DNA from: Leptospira montravelensis
GTDB taxonomy: Bacteria; Spirochaetota; Leptospiria; Leptospirales; Leptospiraceae
Direction: 5' to 3'
Assembly: GCF_004770045.1 (NCBI RefSeq)
Contig: NZ_RQFO01000004.1
Span: 978,501 to 1,042,500, forward strand
Length of the DNA: 64,000 bases
Made by a program: the position numbers and the translations under genes. Positions within the stretch are counted from its first letter, which is position 1. Every line of letters begins with the position of its first letter. The notes beneath the pieces are model-generated. The model saw only the letters and a program-made list of their open reading frames with translations. It had not been told where the DNA came from and did not search any database. This document shows positions 50,651 to 59,411 of this stretch, piece by piece.

Positions 50651-51600
50651 TCTACATGAGAACCTTCATTTTTTGATTTCGAAAAATCAACAGGACAATA
50701 GAGAATAGAAAAAAACTTTGTATCAAAATTAGAACTGGTATCAGCGAGTCCTACATATTGACGAATAATCTCCATTTCTTGTTCGTCTACGATTACTTCA
50801 CGTATCATTAAATATTCGATAAAATCTAATCGATCGATTGCATCTGCGATATAAAGTCCATCTTTTAGAATATCTGTTAACCTGTTTACATTCCGACGAC
50901 TGGGAGATTTAGCTCTTTCCTCTTTGGGAGAAAATTCCCTTAATTTGGCATTCGCATAAGCCTCCCATCTGTGAATTGTTTTTAAATTATTTTCCAGCTG
51001 ATACAAAAAACCAGGAATGGAATCCTGCTTATCAAACACAACTAACATACGTAAGTATTGGTACAAATTCGGGTTTCTATATAAAAGTCGCTTACAGTGG
51101 ATAGAATCAATTTTCTCAAAGATACGAAGAAAAGATTCTGTATTTTGTTCTCCCGAATCAGAGACAGTAGATTCAAAATATTCTTCCCATTGTTTTGCAT
51201 TTAAATTTCCAAGTAAGTTTAATTGGAAAGTAACATCCTTTTCAACCAAAGGTTCCCTAAGTAATAATTCCAAACTTTTCTCTGAATTGATAATTTTTGC
51301 CCAAATAGAGAAGTAATAATCAGGCGTTATATTTCCTGTTTTTATGTACTTACCAAAACCGTAGTAAACAGCTTTGCAGATTAAATTTACAGGCATAGAC
51401 TGGTGATTAATTAAATCTTTCAAAACATCTTCTTCTCTTAGTATCCAACAATAACTGCAAAAATATTCAGCTAACTCGTCTACTTCGAATAAGATTTCTA
51501 AATAATCGTGTAGATTAGGAGCCTTTAACAGAAACTCGAATGATTCCCTGGCATGCACCGGAGAACTTTTTTTCCAGAACTCATAAACCAATATTTGCAT
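50617..51600 (-). CDS. Helical protein of unknown function, paralogue A
   Basis: 327 residues, no signal or membrane segment, mostly helical. It shares a clear pattern with the next gene (51747-52637): both begin with EFWK(K/N)xSP, both have a YYGFGK/YFGYGK ... GN ... YF segment, QWEEYFE/TWEAYFD, and SPxxRxxxRL followed by a DR-D-x-x-x-L segment. I know such proteins only as Leptospira hypotheticals. Its 3' end overlaps the TonB receptor gene by 34 bp, so the two are convergent. The starting Met (MQILVYEFWKK) matches the paralogue closely. Confidence 0.65.
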   Translation of the reverse strand: MQILVYEFWKKSSPVHARESFEFLLKAPNLHDYLEILFEVDELAEYFCSYCWILREEDVLKDLINHQSMPVNLICKAVYYGFGKYIKTGNITPDYYFSIWAKIINSEKSLELLLREPLVEKDVTFQLNLLGNLNAKQWEEYFESTVSDSGEQNTESFLRIFEKIDSIHCKRLLYRNPNLYQYLRMLVVFDKQDSIPGFLYQLENNLKTIHRWEAYANAKLREFSPKEERAKSPSRRNVNRLTDILKDGLYIADAIDRLDFIEYLMIREVIVDEQEMEIIRQYVGLADTSSNFDTKFFSILYCPVDFSKSKNEGSHVDHNSNVKPTLI

Positions 51601-51746
51601 TTCGAATCCTCAATACATAAAAGACGACGAAAGAAACGAACGATAATACTAAAGTCTATTTCGGATTTATAACAAAATGATTGAATTACGAAGAAATCAA
51701 AAAAGATTAAGGTATATTACGAACTAAAACCGAATTCAATATTGTT

Positions 51747-52637
51747 TTAGAAGTATTTACCGACACGATCAAAATTGCCCAAAGCGGAAAGGATGGTAGT
51801 TTCTTCCCAAACATCCAAAACGGCACCGTTCCCTCGCATATAAACTAAAACATCTCCTCGATCTGGGGGAGGTATCTTTTTAAGTTCTCTTAATACTAAA
51901 GATAAACGATCGGGATCTCTTTTGTTAGGAGAAAGTTTTGCCTCCGATTTAAAATCAAATCGATCATTTAAACCTTGGCAAAAGGATTCCCATACGTGAA
52001 TAGAATCCAAAATTGATTCTAACCTTTTCCGATTTTCAGTTTCCTTTTCGTTTTCATCACCAAACTGTTTAAAACCAGATACCATCATCATACGTAGATA
52101 ATAATAAAGTGTATGGCTATTTAGAAGAATTTTTCTAATTTCATTTTCGCGGAGGTTTGAAAAAATCCCTAAAAGCGCCTGCATTGTCATATTCTTTTCT
52201 TCTAATATATCAAAATAAGCTTCCCAGGTTTGTGGATCCAAATTGGATAAAAGATGGATCTTTAATGTAGGATCTCTGTCCATTTCTTCAGCAAGTGAAA
52301 GAATCCGCAAACTTTGCGCAGATTTAAACAAAGACCTTATTTGTAAAAAATAAGCATTGGAATCAAAGTTACCTGATAAAAACTGCTTTCCGTATCCGAA
52401 ATAAACGAACTTCATTAGCAATTCTGGTGTTAAGTTCTCATCATTAAGAAATCGTTTTGATCCTTCTTCGGAACGAAGAAGCCATAAATATTCAAAAACC
52501 AAATCGCAAAACTCTTCTTCAGCTAACATATGATCAGCTAAAGACTTTAGGTCGGTTCCTTGTTCTATAGATTGGAAGAAGTCTAAGAGTTCTTTTGGAG
52601 ATGCATTTTTCCAAAATTCAGATTCCATCCAAGGCAT
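51747..52637 (-). CDS. Helical protein of unknown function, paralogue B
   Basis: 296 residues, tandem paralogue of the gene at 50617, 146 bp upstream of it. Same architecture: MESEFWKNASPKELLDFF at the N-terminus, FGYGKQFLSGNFDSNAYF, TWEAYFDIL and SPNKRDPDRLSLVL. No signal, no known motif. Met1 or Met4 may be the start. The pair probably arose by duplication; different gap lengths (GDENEKETENRK insertion here) show they have diverged for some time. Confidence 0.65.
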   Translation of the reverse strand: MPWMESEFWKNASPKELLDFFQSIEQGTDLKSLADHMLAEEEFCDLVFEYLWLLRSEEGSKRFLNDENLTPELLMKFVYFGYGKQFLSGNFDSNAYFLQIRSLFKSAQSLRILSLAEEMDRDPTLKIHLLSNLDPQTWEAYFDILEEKNMTMQALLGIFSNLRENEIRKILLNSHTLYYYLRMMMVSGFKQFGDENEKETENRKRLESILDSIHVWESFCQGLNDRFDFKSEAKLSPNKRDPDRLSLVLRELKKIPPPDRGDVLVYMRGNGAVLDVWEETTILSALGNFDRVGKYF

Positions 52638-52704
52638 GGATATTTTTTAATCGGTTTAGAAAGAAGTGTCAATTGAATTTTAATAAGATTCAAGTTTATG
52701 CATA

Positions 52705-53970
52705 TTAATATACATTCCAGTAACTACTTTGTAATAAATTATAGCAAATTTTACCATTGGCTCCCGGATTGATGACCAAAACCTGGTCACTCGTATGAGG
52801 AATCGTATAGATATTTCCGTTAGGTGATAAAACGGCATCTCCCCATTTATTAGTACCAGCGATCCCTGAGTTGTAAGTCGTAGAAACAAAGTTATCTGGA
52901 TCAAAAGCTATAAAATCGGTGGAATCTGCAGGTATAGTATATATTTTCCCATCAGCTCCCAATATACCTCCGCGCCATTTCGCAGTAGCAACCAAAGGAG
53001 AGGTCCAAAAACTTAATTCATCTGTATTCGGGTCGATAATGATAAAATCTGGATCATTGGAAGGTATTCCATAAAGTTTACCGTTAGGTGCTACTACACC
53101 ATGCCTCCATTTTCCAAGTCCAGTTTTGGTAGACGGGATTACGTAACTTCTTTCGGAATAAGGATCTAAAACAAAAATATAATCAATATCAACCGGGAAG
53201 GCATAAATTTTTCCATTAGGTGCGAGAACTCCCCCTTCCCACATATTAGAAAGTGAAAGTGGAGAGGGAATAGTTCTCACCTTATCGGTTTGAGGGTCAA
53301 TCACTAGAATTTGATTTGAGCTGTTTGGAATTCCATAAATCAAACCATTGGGTGCAAGGACCCCTCCCCTCCATTTTCCAATACCAGTTACAGGTGATGG
53401 TATCATATAACTTTTATTTGTCTCAGGTTGAATGACAAGAATTTGGTTCGAGTCCCTTGGAATAGAATATATTTTTCCGTTGGGTGCCAGAACAGCACCT
53501 TCCCATTGTGAGGTTCCACTGACTCCTGATGAAAATCCAGAAGCAGTTTGCTTAATGGAATCGATAACAAGAACGTCTGATTGATTGTATGGAATAGAAT
53601 AAATTTTTTGCTCGCTTGAGAGTATTCCACCTAACCACTTGGCAGCGCCAGTATACGCAGGAGTAAAGGAAGAGAAGGTGACTCCTTTCGTACCAAGGGC
53701 AGCTTGTTTTCGAATTTCAGCAGAGACATACTTCCAACGTCTAGGTTGGATAACTGCCAAAGAATCCATTTCGCAGATAGAACGATTTGGAGCAACAGAA
53801 CCACAATATTCCCTATCATCATCATACAAAATTCTTGTTAGATAAAAGGTACGAAAAGAATCGGAATTAGGATCACATCCATTTTCCAGGTTTGCGAATT
53901 TGCAAGATACAATGAGGCAGTTTAGTAAAACAAAAGAAGAAAACAAAACTGGTGTTAATGAATACTTCAA
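52705..53970 (-). CDS. Lipoprotein with seven 44-residue beta-propeller repeats
   Basis: 421 residues. Signal ends in lipobox VSC (Cys23). Residues 24-109 hold a Cys-containing module (NGCDPNSDSFRT ... YCGS) shared with the lipoprotein at 60460. Residues 110-417 are seven consecutive 44-residue repeats without a single insertion or deletion, of the form xKWxGGVLAPNGKIYxIP then about 6 residues and LVIDPxT. Seven such blades suggest a closed propeller. Function unknown; surface or periplasmic lipoprotein, perhaps binding a ligand or the host/environment. It is divergent from the AraC gene at 54186. Confidence 0.8.
   Translation of the reverse strand: MKYSLTPVLFSSFVLLNCLIVSCKFANLENGCDPNSDSFRTFYLTRILYDDDREYCGSVAPNRSICEMDSLAVIQPRRWKYVSAEIRKQAALGTKGVTFSSFTPAYTGAAKWLGGILSSEQKIYSIPYNQSDVLVIDSIKQTASGFSSGVSGTSQWEGAVLAPNGKIYSIPRDSNQILVIQPETNKSYMIPSPVTGIGKWRGGVLAPNGLIYGIPNSSNQILVIDPQTDKVRTIPSPLSLSNMWEGGVLAPNGKIYAFPVDIDYIFVLDPYSERSYVIPSTKTGLGKWRHGVVAPNGKLYGIPSNDPDFIIIDPNTDELSFWTSPLVATAKWRGGILGADGKIYTIPADSTDFIAFDPDNFVSTTYNSGIAGTNKWGDAVLSPNGNIYTIPHTSDQVLVINPGANGKICYNLLQSSYWNVY
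52720..53643 (-). repeat. Seven tandem 132-bp coding repeats
   Basis: In-frame repeat unit of 44 codons, seven copies, constant length, in the lipoprotein gene at 52705-53970. Key positions kept in most copies: Lys-Trp at 2-3, Gly-Gly near 5-6, Pro-Asn-Gly at 10-12, Ile-Tyr at 14-15, Ile-Pro at 17-18 and the Asp-Pro at 28-29. Confidence 0.85.
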
Positions 53971-54185
53971 TCCGTGGTTACTCTTTTTGAATGATGATAA
54001 AGTTGGACTAAAAAATTGTCAAACGAAAGAAATTTCCTAAAACCAGAGAGAATTTGTTTAAGAATTAAGTATCCACCTTTTTCTATGCTTTCGCAGAACA
54101 ATGCAAAAAAATTAAATAATCTCATTGCCTTTAAAAAAAGAAGGAAACACATATTGAATTACAGCATGCAAAGATTTCAGTGCCT

Positions 54186-54959
54186 ATGAAGATCCAAAGT
54201 TTTTACCCTTCCAAGCCACTTTCGGAATTTGTTCAAAAATATCTTATCATAGAATCTGAATCCGGAATAGAAAACCATATTCTACCTAGTCCACATCTTG
54301 TATTATCATTTCAACTTTCAGGATCCCTGCAAACTACTGAGTTCGATCACACTTATGATCTACCGAGAATGGGGATTGCCGGGTTTCGGAAATCAGCAAG
54401 AAAAATTAGTTATTCTAAAAAATCCTCAGCACTTCTGGTTCTACTGACAGAAATTGGCGCTGCCACATTTTTTCAGGATCCAATTTCCGACTTCTATGAA
54501 AAAACTTTAAGTTTAGCGCTCTTCATTCCTGGAAGAATGGTTAGAGAAATTGAAGAAAAGCTTTTTGAATGTAAATCTGACTTAAACCGGATTTCAATTA
54601 TTGAAAACTTCTTACTTCAAATTAAAAATGAAAGAAACATTGACCCTATTGTTAGCGAAACCCTTTTAAGGATCAAAAATGCAAAAGGGAACTTAAAAAT
54701 AAGAGATATATATCGCGGTTTGCCCAGTAGTTTAGACTCCTTAGAAAAAAAATTCAAATTTTCAGTAGGAACAACTATCAAACATTATTCAAATCTAATA
54801 AGAATTCGTTCAGCCATTAGTTCCTATTCGAATCAAATAAATCTAACGGAGCTTTCATATATCAGTGGTTATTTTGACCAATCCCATTTCAATAAAGATT
54901 TCAAACTCTTCACAGGAGAATCACCAAAGACATTTTTCCAACGTAAACAAATTTGGTAA
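54186..54959 (+). CDS. AraC-family transcriptional regulator
   Basis: About 257 residues. The C-terminal 100 residues form the double helix-turn-helix of AraC/XylS (LTELSYISGYFDQSHFNKDFKLFTGESPKTFF). The N-terminal part (HILPSPHLVLSFQLSG, MGIAGFRKSAR) resembles AraC regulators with a short ligand domain. An open frame begins two codons earlier at a GTG; I use the ATG. The next gene downstream encodes an ABM-domain protein, possibly a target. Its promoter is shared with the divergent repeat lipoprotein. Confidence 0.85.
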   Translation: MKIQSFYPSKPLSEFVQKYLIIESESGIENHILPSPHLVLSFQLSGSLQTTEFDHTYDLPRMGIAGFRKSARKISYSKKSSALLVLLTEIGAATFFQDPISDFYEKTLSLALFIPGRMVREIEEKLFECKSDLNRISIIENFLLQIKNERNIDPIVSETLLRIKNAKGNLKIRDIYRGLPSSLDSLEKKFKFSVGTTIKHYSNLIRIRSAISSYSNQINLTELSYISGYFDQSHFNKDFKLFTGESPKTFFQRKQIW

Positions 54960-55061
54960 CATTGTTTAGATTTCTGATTTTTTACAATTATAAACAATAA
55001 AAACCGAGTATCGTTACTTCTATGAAAGCTTTTAAAAGCTAAAGATAATAAAGAGGATACT

Positions 55062-55367
55062 ATGAACCAAATACTAATTGACCGATTCCAGTTACCCAAA
55101 GAAGCAAAGGATGTTTTTTTAAAAAGAGTCAAAATTAATCGTGATTTTATAAAAACCTTACCTGGTTTTTTAGGTGATGAAGTATACTTTTGTGAAAAAA
55201 ATAAAAATATCTCTTTCGTAACTGTAGCGAAATGGAAAGATTCAGATAGTTTAGAAAATGCTAAGGCACTCGTATTTTCAGAGTATCAAAAACAAAATTT
55301 TCATATGTCTGATTTTTTAGAAAAGAATTCTATACAGTTAGAAAGAGAAATTTACGAAAAAATTTAA
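55062..55367 (+). CDS. Antibiotic biosynthesis monooxygenase (ABM) domain protein
   Basis: 101 residues, one small ferredoxin-like ABM domain (DFIKTLPGFLGDEVYFCEKNKN then FVTVAKWKDSDSLENAKALV). AGAGGATA precedes the ATG. These proteins are dimers used as small oxygenases, haem-degrading enzymes or redox helpers; no specific assignment is possible. It follows the AraC gene on the same strand, with about 100 bp between them, and ends at a hairpin terminator. Confidence 0.78.
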   Translation: MNQILIDRFQLPKEAKDVFLKRVKINRDFIKTLPGFLGDEVYFCEKNKNISFVTVAKWKDSDSLENAKALVFSEYQKQNFHMSDFLEKNSIQLEREIYEKI

Positions 55368-55377
55368 AACAAATTAG

Positions 55378-55415
55378 ATGAAACGAACTCATAGTTATGG
55401 ACAAGTTCGTTTCAT
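55378..55415. terminator. Bidirectional terminator hairpin
   Basis: ATGAAACGAACT-N14-AGTTCGTTTCAT, a perfect 12-bp stem between the convergent ABM (ends 55367) and SDR (ends 55424) genes. Flanks are A/T rich on both sides, so it could serve both directions. Confidence 0.7.
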
Positions 55416-55423
55416 ACTCAATT

Positions 55424-56371
55424 TTATTTATTTATATACGAAGCAAAAGTTTCTTTGATGCCAGTAGAAAATGGTGTCAGAGGAATATTGCCAATCTCTT
55501 TCTCATACTGTGCTCCACTAAGTACCAATGGATTCTCAGTAAGATACATCATTTCAACGACTTCCTTTAAAAAGGAATCAAAAAGACCAACAATCGTTAA
55601 CATCCATTTTCCAACAGGTATCAAAAAAGTTTTTTTACCAGTGATCTCTTGGGCAATTTTCTGAATCTCTTGTGCTGAAATTGTTTGCCCAGGTAAATTC
55701 CAATTTCTGCCAAATGATTCATCTTTTGCGGCAACGTTCACAATCATTTTTGCAGCATCAGGAAGATAAATATATTCTCGTTTCACATTTGTATCGCCAA
55801 TAAACAAGGCAGGTTTTCCCACTGCTAAACTTTCTAAGGTAGGGTTCAAATATGCATTTTTACTAGTTGGGCCGTAATAATCAGGTAATCGAACAATTAG
55901 AGCTTTGCTCTGCTTCCAACTGGAAGAAAAAATTAGATCCTCCATTGCGATTCGAATTTTTCCTTTTTTAGAATTTGGTTTTCTAATATATGTTTCCTCA
56001 ACCGCATAACCAGGATTTGGTCCATATACATAAATCCCATCCACAAAAACTATTTTTTGGCCATTTGCCTCTGCTGCTTTCATAACTGATTCAGCAAGTA
56101 ATAACGACTTCGCTGCCATTTCATGATAGGGAACATTGGAAGCTTGCAAAATAATATCCGCCGTTTTTCCCGCATCACGAACCGATTGCCAATCGAATAC
56201 GTCACCATAAGCAAACTCCAATTGCTTAGGATGGTTCAATTCCACTGCCAATGTTTCCAATGCCTTTTTGTTTCTCCCAAAGGCAATTGTCGGAATGCCG
56301 CGAAAGATTAATTCCTGGACCAGTGCTTTTCCTGTTCCCCCTGTGGCTCCTAAAACCAATACTTTTTCCAT
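55424..56371 (-). CDS. NAD(P)-binding SDR/epimerase-type protein
   Basis: 315 residues. An extended SDR (NmrA/epimerase-like) with dinucleotide motif GATGGTGKAL at 8-17, AFGRNKKALE, VDGIYVYGPNPG and LPDYYGP. The last part has a hydrophobic segment (FLIPVGKWMLTIVGLF). Probably an oxidoreductase acting on a small molecule or sugar. It lies downstream of a TetR gene; the TetR-type operator at 56393 is 20 bp before its ATG, so it is probably the regulated target. Confidence 0.82.
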   Translation of the reverse strand: MEKVLVLGATGGTGKALVQELIFRGIPTIAFGRNKKALETLAVELNHPKQLEFAYGDVFDWQSVRDAGKTADIILQASNVPYHEMAAKSLLLAESVMKAAEANGQKIVFVDGIYVYGPNPGYAVEETYIRKPNSKKGKIRIAMEDLIFSSSWKQSKALIVRLPDYYGPTSKNAYLNPTLESLAVGKPALFIGDTNVKREYIYLPDAAKMIVNVAAKDESFGRNWNLPGQTISAQEIQKIAQEITGKKTFLIPVGKWMLTIVGLFDSFLKEVVEMMYLTENPLVLSGAQYEKEIGNIPLTPFSTGIKETFASYINK

Positions 56372-56392
56372 TTTTTACTCCTAAATACGTTT

Positions 56393-56406
56393 ATTGATTA
56401 ATCAAT
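56393..56406. promoter_or_regulatory. TetR-type operator before the SDR gene
   Basis: ATTGATTAATCAAT, a perfect 14-bp palindrome between the TetR and SDR genes. It differs from the operator at 56962 only at the central base pair. Matching sites before both genes suggest that the TetR protein binds here. Confidence 0.75.
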
Positions 56407-56427
56407 CACTTTTTACTCAAAATTTTT

Positions 56428-56946
56428 TTAGAACTTTAGCTCCGCTAAATCCAAAACTAGCCCAAGGTTGCAGAAAAGTCCCTTTGCCAGAAATACTTTC
56501 GCTGAATAATCGGGGTCAGGAATTCCTGCTTTTTGAAATTTCTCTAAAACTAGCTGGTATAATTTCGCGAAAGATTCTTTGGTTTTGTTGCGGATTGAGG
56601 GTTCCGAAATCCCAAAGGCTTGTGTCTGTAAATGAATTTCTTGTGGAAAATCTGCCATCAATCGTTCATATGAAGTTATCATTTCCAATTGTATGTTTGA
56701 ACTAACTTGTGTTACTTGAATTTTTTCAAATTCCCTCTGGATTCTTCCGAAAGCCTCATCCAAAGCGGCAAGATACAAGTCTTCCTTCGATTTAAAGAAT
56801 TTAAAAATATAAGGTTGGGAAATTGAAGCTGATTCTGCAATGTCAGCTGTCGTTGCCTTGTAAAAACCAAGAGAAGAAAAAACTCTGATTGCGGCAGCGA
56901 TGATTTCTACTCTTCTAGACTGGAGTTTGTTTGTTTCTACTTCCAC
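56428..56946 (-). CDS. TetR-family transcriptional regulator
   Basis: 172 residues. N-terminal TetR helix-turn-helix (RRVEIIAAAIRVFSSLGFYKATTADIAESA then SISQPYIFKFFKSKEDL) and a ligand-binding helical domain. The start is a GTG preceded by AAGG. Operators of the same type lie before it (56962) and behind it, before the SDR gene (56393). So it probably represses both itself and the SDR gene. The effector is unknown. Confidence 0.87.
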   Translation of the reverse strand: MEVETNKLQSRRVEIIAAAIRVFSSLGFYKATTADIAESASISQPYIFKFFKSKEDLYLAALDEAFGRIQREFEKIQVTQVSSNIQLEMITSYERLMADFPQEIHLQTQAFGISEPSIRNKTKESFAKLYQLVLEKFQKAGIPDPDYSAKVFLAKGLFCNLGLVLDLAELKF

Positions 56947-56961
56947 TCAATGAACCTTGTT

Positions 56962-56975
56962 ATTGATCAATCAAT
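56962..56975. promoter_or_regulatory. TetR-type operator before the TetR gene
   Basis: ATTGATCAATCAAT, identical to the 56393 site except for one central base (14-bp near-palindrome). It lies about 16 bp before the GTG start of the TetR gene, as expected for autoregulation. Confidence 0.7.
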
Positions 56976-57118
56976 TACTCTTTTGATTTTTTCGTCAAAC
57001 TAAATTTTAAAAATTCAGTGGCACAAGAAAGAAATTGGCATATTGACATACGAAACTGTGAACCTTTTGGAAATAAATTGGGGAATTTAGGAATCTTCAT
57101 TTTCCAAAGACGGGATTT

Positions 57119-57212
57119 GTGTTAGGGGGAAAATGTAACCTTCCCACGAGCCACTCCCCTCCACCCTAACTCGGGTGGGGGTTTGTGGATTCACATCCAG
57201 ATTATGTCACAT
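57119..57212 (+). repeat. 94-bp intergenic repeat, copy 1
   Basis: Aligns without gaps to 63226-63319. From 57143 on, 64 of 70 bases are the same; the first 24 bases are weaker. The core contains the hairpin CCTCCACCC-TAACTC-GGGTGGGGG followed by TTT. It lies about 160 bp beyond the acyl-CoA synthetase 3' end, in reverse orientation to that gene. Function unknown (mobile, REP-like or structured RNA). Confidence 0.75.
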
Positions 57213-57374
57213 CCCTTTTGAGTAACCAAAAATTATCGAAGCTTCAAAATCCTGTTTTTCATCTTGTCACTTTGCAAGCCGACAAACGAAAGCGGAGCAC
57301 CTTTTGTCAGTATCTATATAGTTCGAAAACAATTAGAAAAACATACGCAACGTTTTCTTCCTAATTGAAAGAAT

Positions 57375-59351
57375 TTACTGATTTACATACTTCTGCATTT
57401 GGGTTTTTCCATCATACATTGACTCGATGAGCGATTTGTATTTTTCGGAAACGACATGTCTTTTGACAGATAGTTTCGCAGACAACTCATCACCTACTTC
57501 AAAAGTTTTTGGAAGGAGTCGTATCTCCACAATTTTTTCGAAACTTTTAAATCCATTCTCCGTGCGAATCAGATTTTTAACTTCCTCTTCTATCTTTTCT
57601 TTTACATTTCGATTCGTTGCCAGTTGTTCATAATTGGATCCATATTCCGAAAACGTTTCTAGAGCCGGTAGAATCAATGCACCTAAATACTTTTGATCCT
57701 GTCCTACAACCATGACTTGGTCTATCAATGGTGATTGTATGAGTTTATTTTCAATGGGAACTGGTTCAACATTTTCACCATTGAGAAGTACGACAGTTTC
57801 CTTCGTCCTTCCTACAATTTTAAGTGTGTTATTAAAAGACATGATTCCAAGATCTCCTGTGTTCAACCAGCCATCATCGGATAAAACTTTGGCAGTTGCT
57901 TCAGGTCGTTTATAGTATCCTTTCATGATTTGTGGTCCTCTTACAAAAATCTCTCCCTTGATTCCCTTTTTCGGAGGATAAATGACTATACCTGTATCAA
58001 CATCTTTCAGTAAAATTTCAGTCTCAGGAAATATCTGCCCTACACTTCCAATAACACGATGTTTTTCTGAACGAAATGCAAGTCCTGGAGATGTTTCTGT
58101 CATTCCATATCCTTCGAATACAGGAATGCTGATGGTATTAAAAAATTCATCAATATGATAAGGTAAGGATCCACCGCCAGAAACGGAACCTTTTAGTTTC
58201 CCACCTGTAGCTTGCCTAAGTTTACTTAAAACAATCAAATCAAAGATAATATACGGTAAATAAAGAACAATAATGGAGGTTAAAGAAATCATAGCGAGTG
58301 TTATCGATTCAATTATTTTTCTCCCATGAAGATCCAAACGGTTTCCCTTTAAAAATTGAATTGATCTTTGAAACATTAATGCGCATCCATAAGCCAATCT
58401 GAATAAAACTTTTTTTATCACTGAACCTGTTTGGATTTTCGACTGTATCCCTTGGTAAATACTCTCCCAAAGTCTTGGTGCTGAAGCCATAAAAGTAGGT
58501 TTTACAATCATTAAGTCTTCTCTGATATTTCTCACATTTGTGTAATATTGAGTGGCACCCATCGCAATCGTTCCCATTTGAAAAACTCTCTCAAAACTAT
58601 GCCAAACAGGTAAAATCGATAAAAATCGATCTTTGGGTCCAATCTTTATAGGTATGTTCCTTAACTGCGATATCATGTTTGCATGAGTTAACATCACTCC
58701 TTTCGGTTCTCCTGTAGTTCCGGAAGTATAAATGATCGTAAATAAGTCATCGGGTTGGATTGTAAGCAATCTTTCCTCTACTCTTCGATCACCTAATTTT
58801 CGCAAACGCCTACCATTTTCAACAAGACCATTGAGGCTCAACACTTTAGGATACAAATGACTCCCTGGATCAACTTCGTCCTCTCCATGACTACGAAGTT
58901 GTGTGTTTAATAAACCGGGTTCGCCTTCCATTACAATCATATGTGTTATATTTTGTAGTTTGGATATATTCTTCTTAACTTTTCTTAGTGTTAATTCGTC
59001 TTCTACGAAGACCATCTTTGCATCAGAATGAGACAGTATGTATTGTATATCACCATCAGTAACGTCTGTACCACGAGGAACATCAGCCGCACCACATAGT
59101 ATAATTCCATAATTTGTGATAATCCATTCTTTTCGATTTTCAGATAATACTGCTACATGATCTTTCGAATTTAAACCGATAGCAATTAGCCCAGTTGCTA
59201 GTGAAACTCCAGTTTCATATAAATCTTGAAAGCTAATTGTAGAGAATTGTTTTTCTTTGTTTTTTGTTCCAAAAGCCGGTTGATCCCCAAACTTCTGGGC
59301 ACTATCGTAAAATAACTCTGCTAGATTTTTTGCTGTGATTTCAGAACTCAT
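57375..59351 (-). CDS. Long-chain acyl-CoA synthetase (AMP-binding)
   Basis: 658 residues. The AMP-binding motifs are TIIYTSGTTGEPKGV, YGMTETSP, GWLNTGDLG and GRTKETVVLLNGENVEPVP. Length and order match long-chain (FadD15/ACSL-type) synthetases. It activates a fatty acid to acyl-CoA for beta-oxidation or lipid synthesis. A hydrophobic stretch (ITLAMISLTSIIVLYLPYIIFDLIVL) inside it is usual in this long subfamily and may seat it on the membrane. The AraC gene lies 60 bp upstream on the same strand and may regulate it. Confidence 0.93.
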   Translation of the reverse strand: MSSEITAKNLAELFYDSAQKFGDQPAFGTKNKEKQFSTISFQDLYETGVSLATGLIAIGLNSKDHVAVLSENRKEWIITNYGIILCGAADVPRGTDVTDGDIQYILSHSDAKMVFVEDELTLRKVKKNISKLQNITHMIVMEGEPGLLNTQLRSHGEDEVDPGSHLYPKVLSLNGLVENGRRLRKLGDRRVEERLLTIQPDDLFTIIYTSGTTGEPKGVMLTHANMISQLRNIPIKIGPKDRFLSILPVWHSFERVFQMGTIAMGATQYYTNVRNIREDLMIVKPTFMASAPRLWESIYQGIQSKIQTGSVIKKVLFRLAYGCALMFQRSIQFLKGNRLDLHGRKIIESITLAMISLTSIIVLYLPYIIFDLIVLSKLRQATGGKLKGSVSGGGSLPYHIDEFFNTISIPVFEGYGMTETSPGLAFRSEKHRVIGSVGQIFPETEILLKDVDTGIVIYPPKKGIKGEIFVRGPQIMKGYYKRPEATAKVLSDDGWLNTGDLGIMSFNNTLKIVGRTKETVVLLNGENVEPVPIENKLIQSPLIDQVMVVGQDQKYLGALILPALETFSEYGSNYEQLATNRNVKEKIEEEVKNLIRTENGFKSFEKIVEIRLLPKTFEVGDELSAKLSVKRHVVSEKYKSLIESMYDGKTQMQKYVNQ

Positions 59352-59411
59352 TTTTCTTTCTCCAATATTTGCAGAATATCAGAAATTAGTGAATCGTCTT
59401 GAACGCAACGG

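Larger units (their letters stand above)
56947..57374. other. 428-bp gene-free gap
   Basis: Contains the TetR-type operator (56962-56975), then the 94-bp intergenic repeat (57119-57212) and about 160 bp of A/T-rich sequence before the acyl-CoA synthetase stop. No open frame with a ribosome site was seen. Confidence 0.6.
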
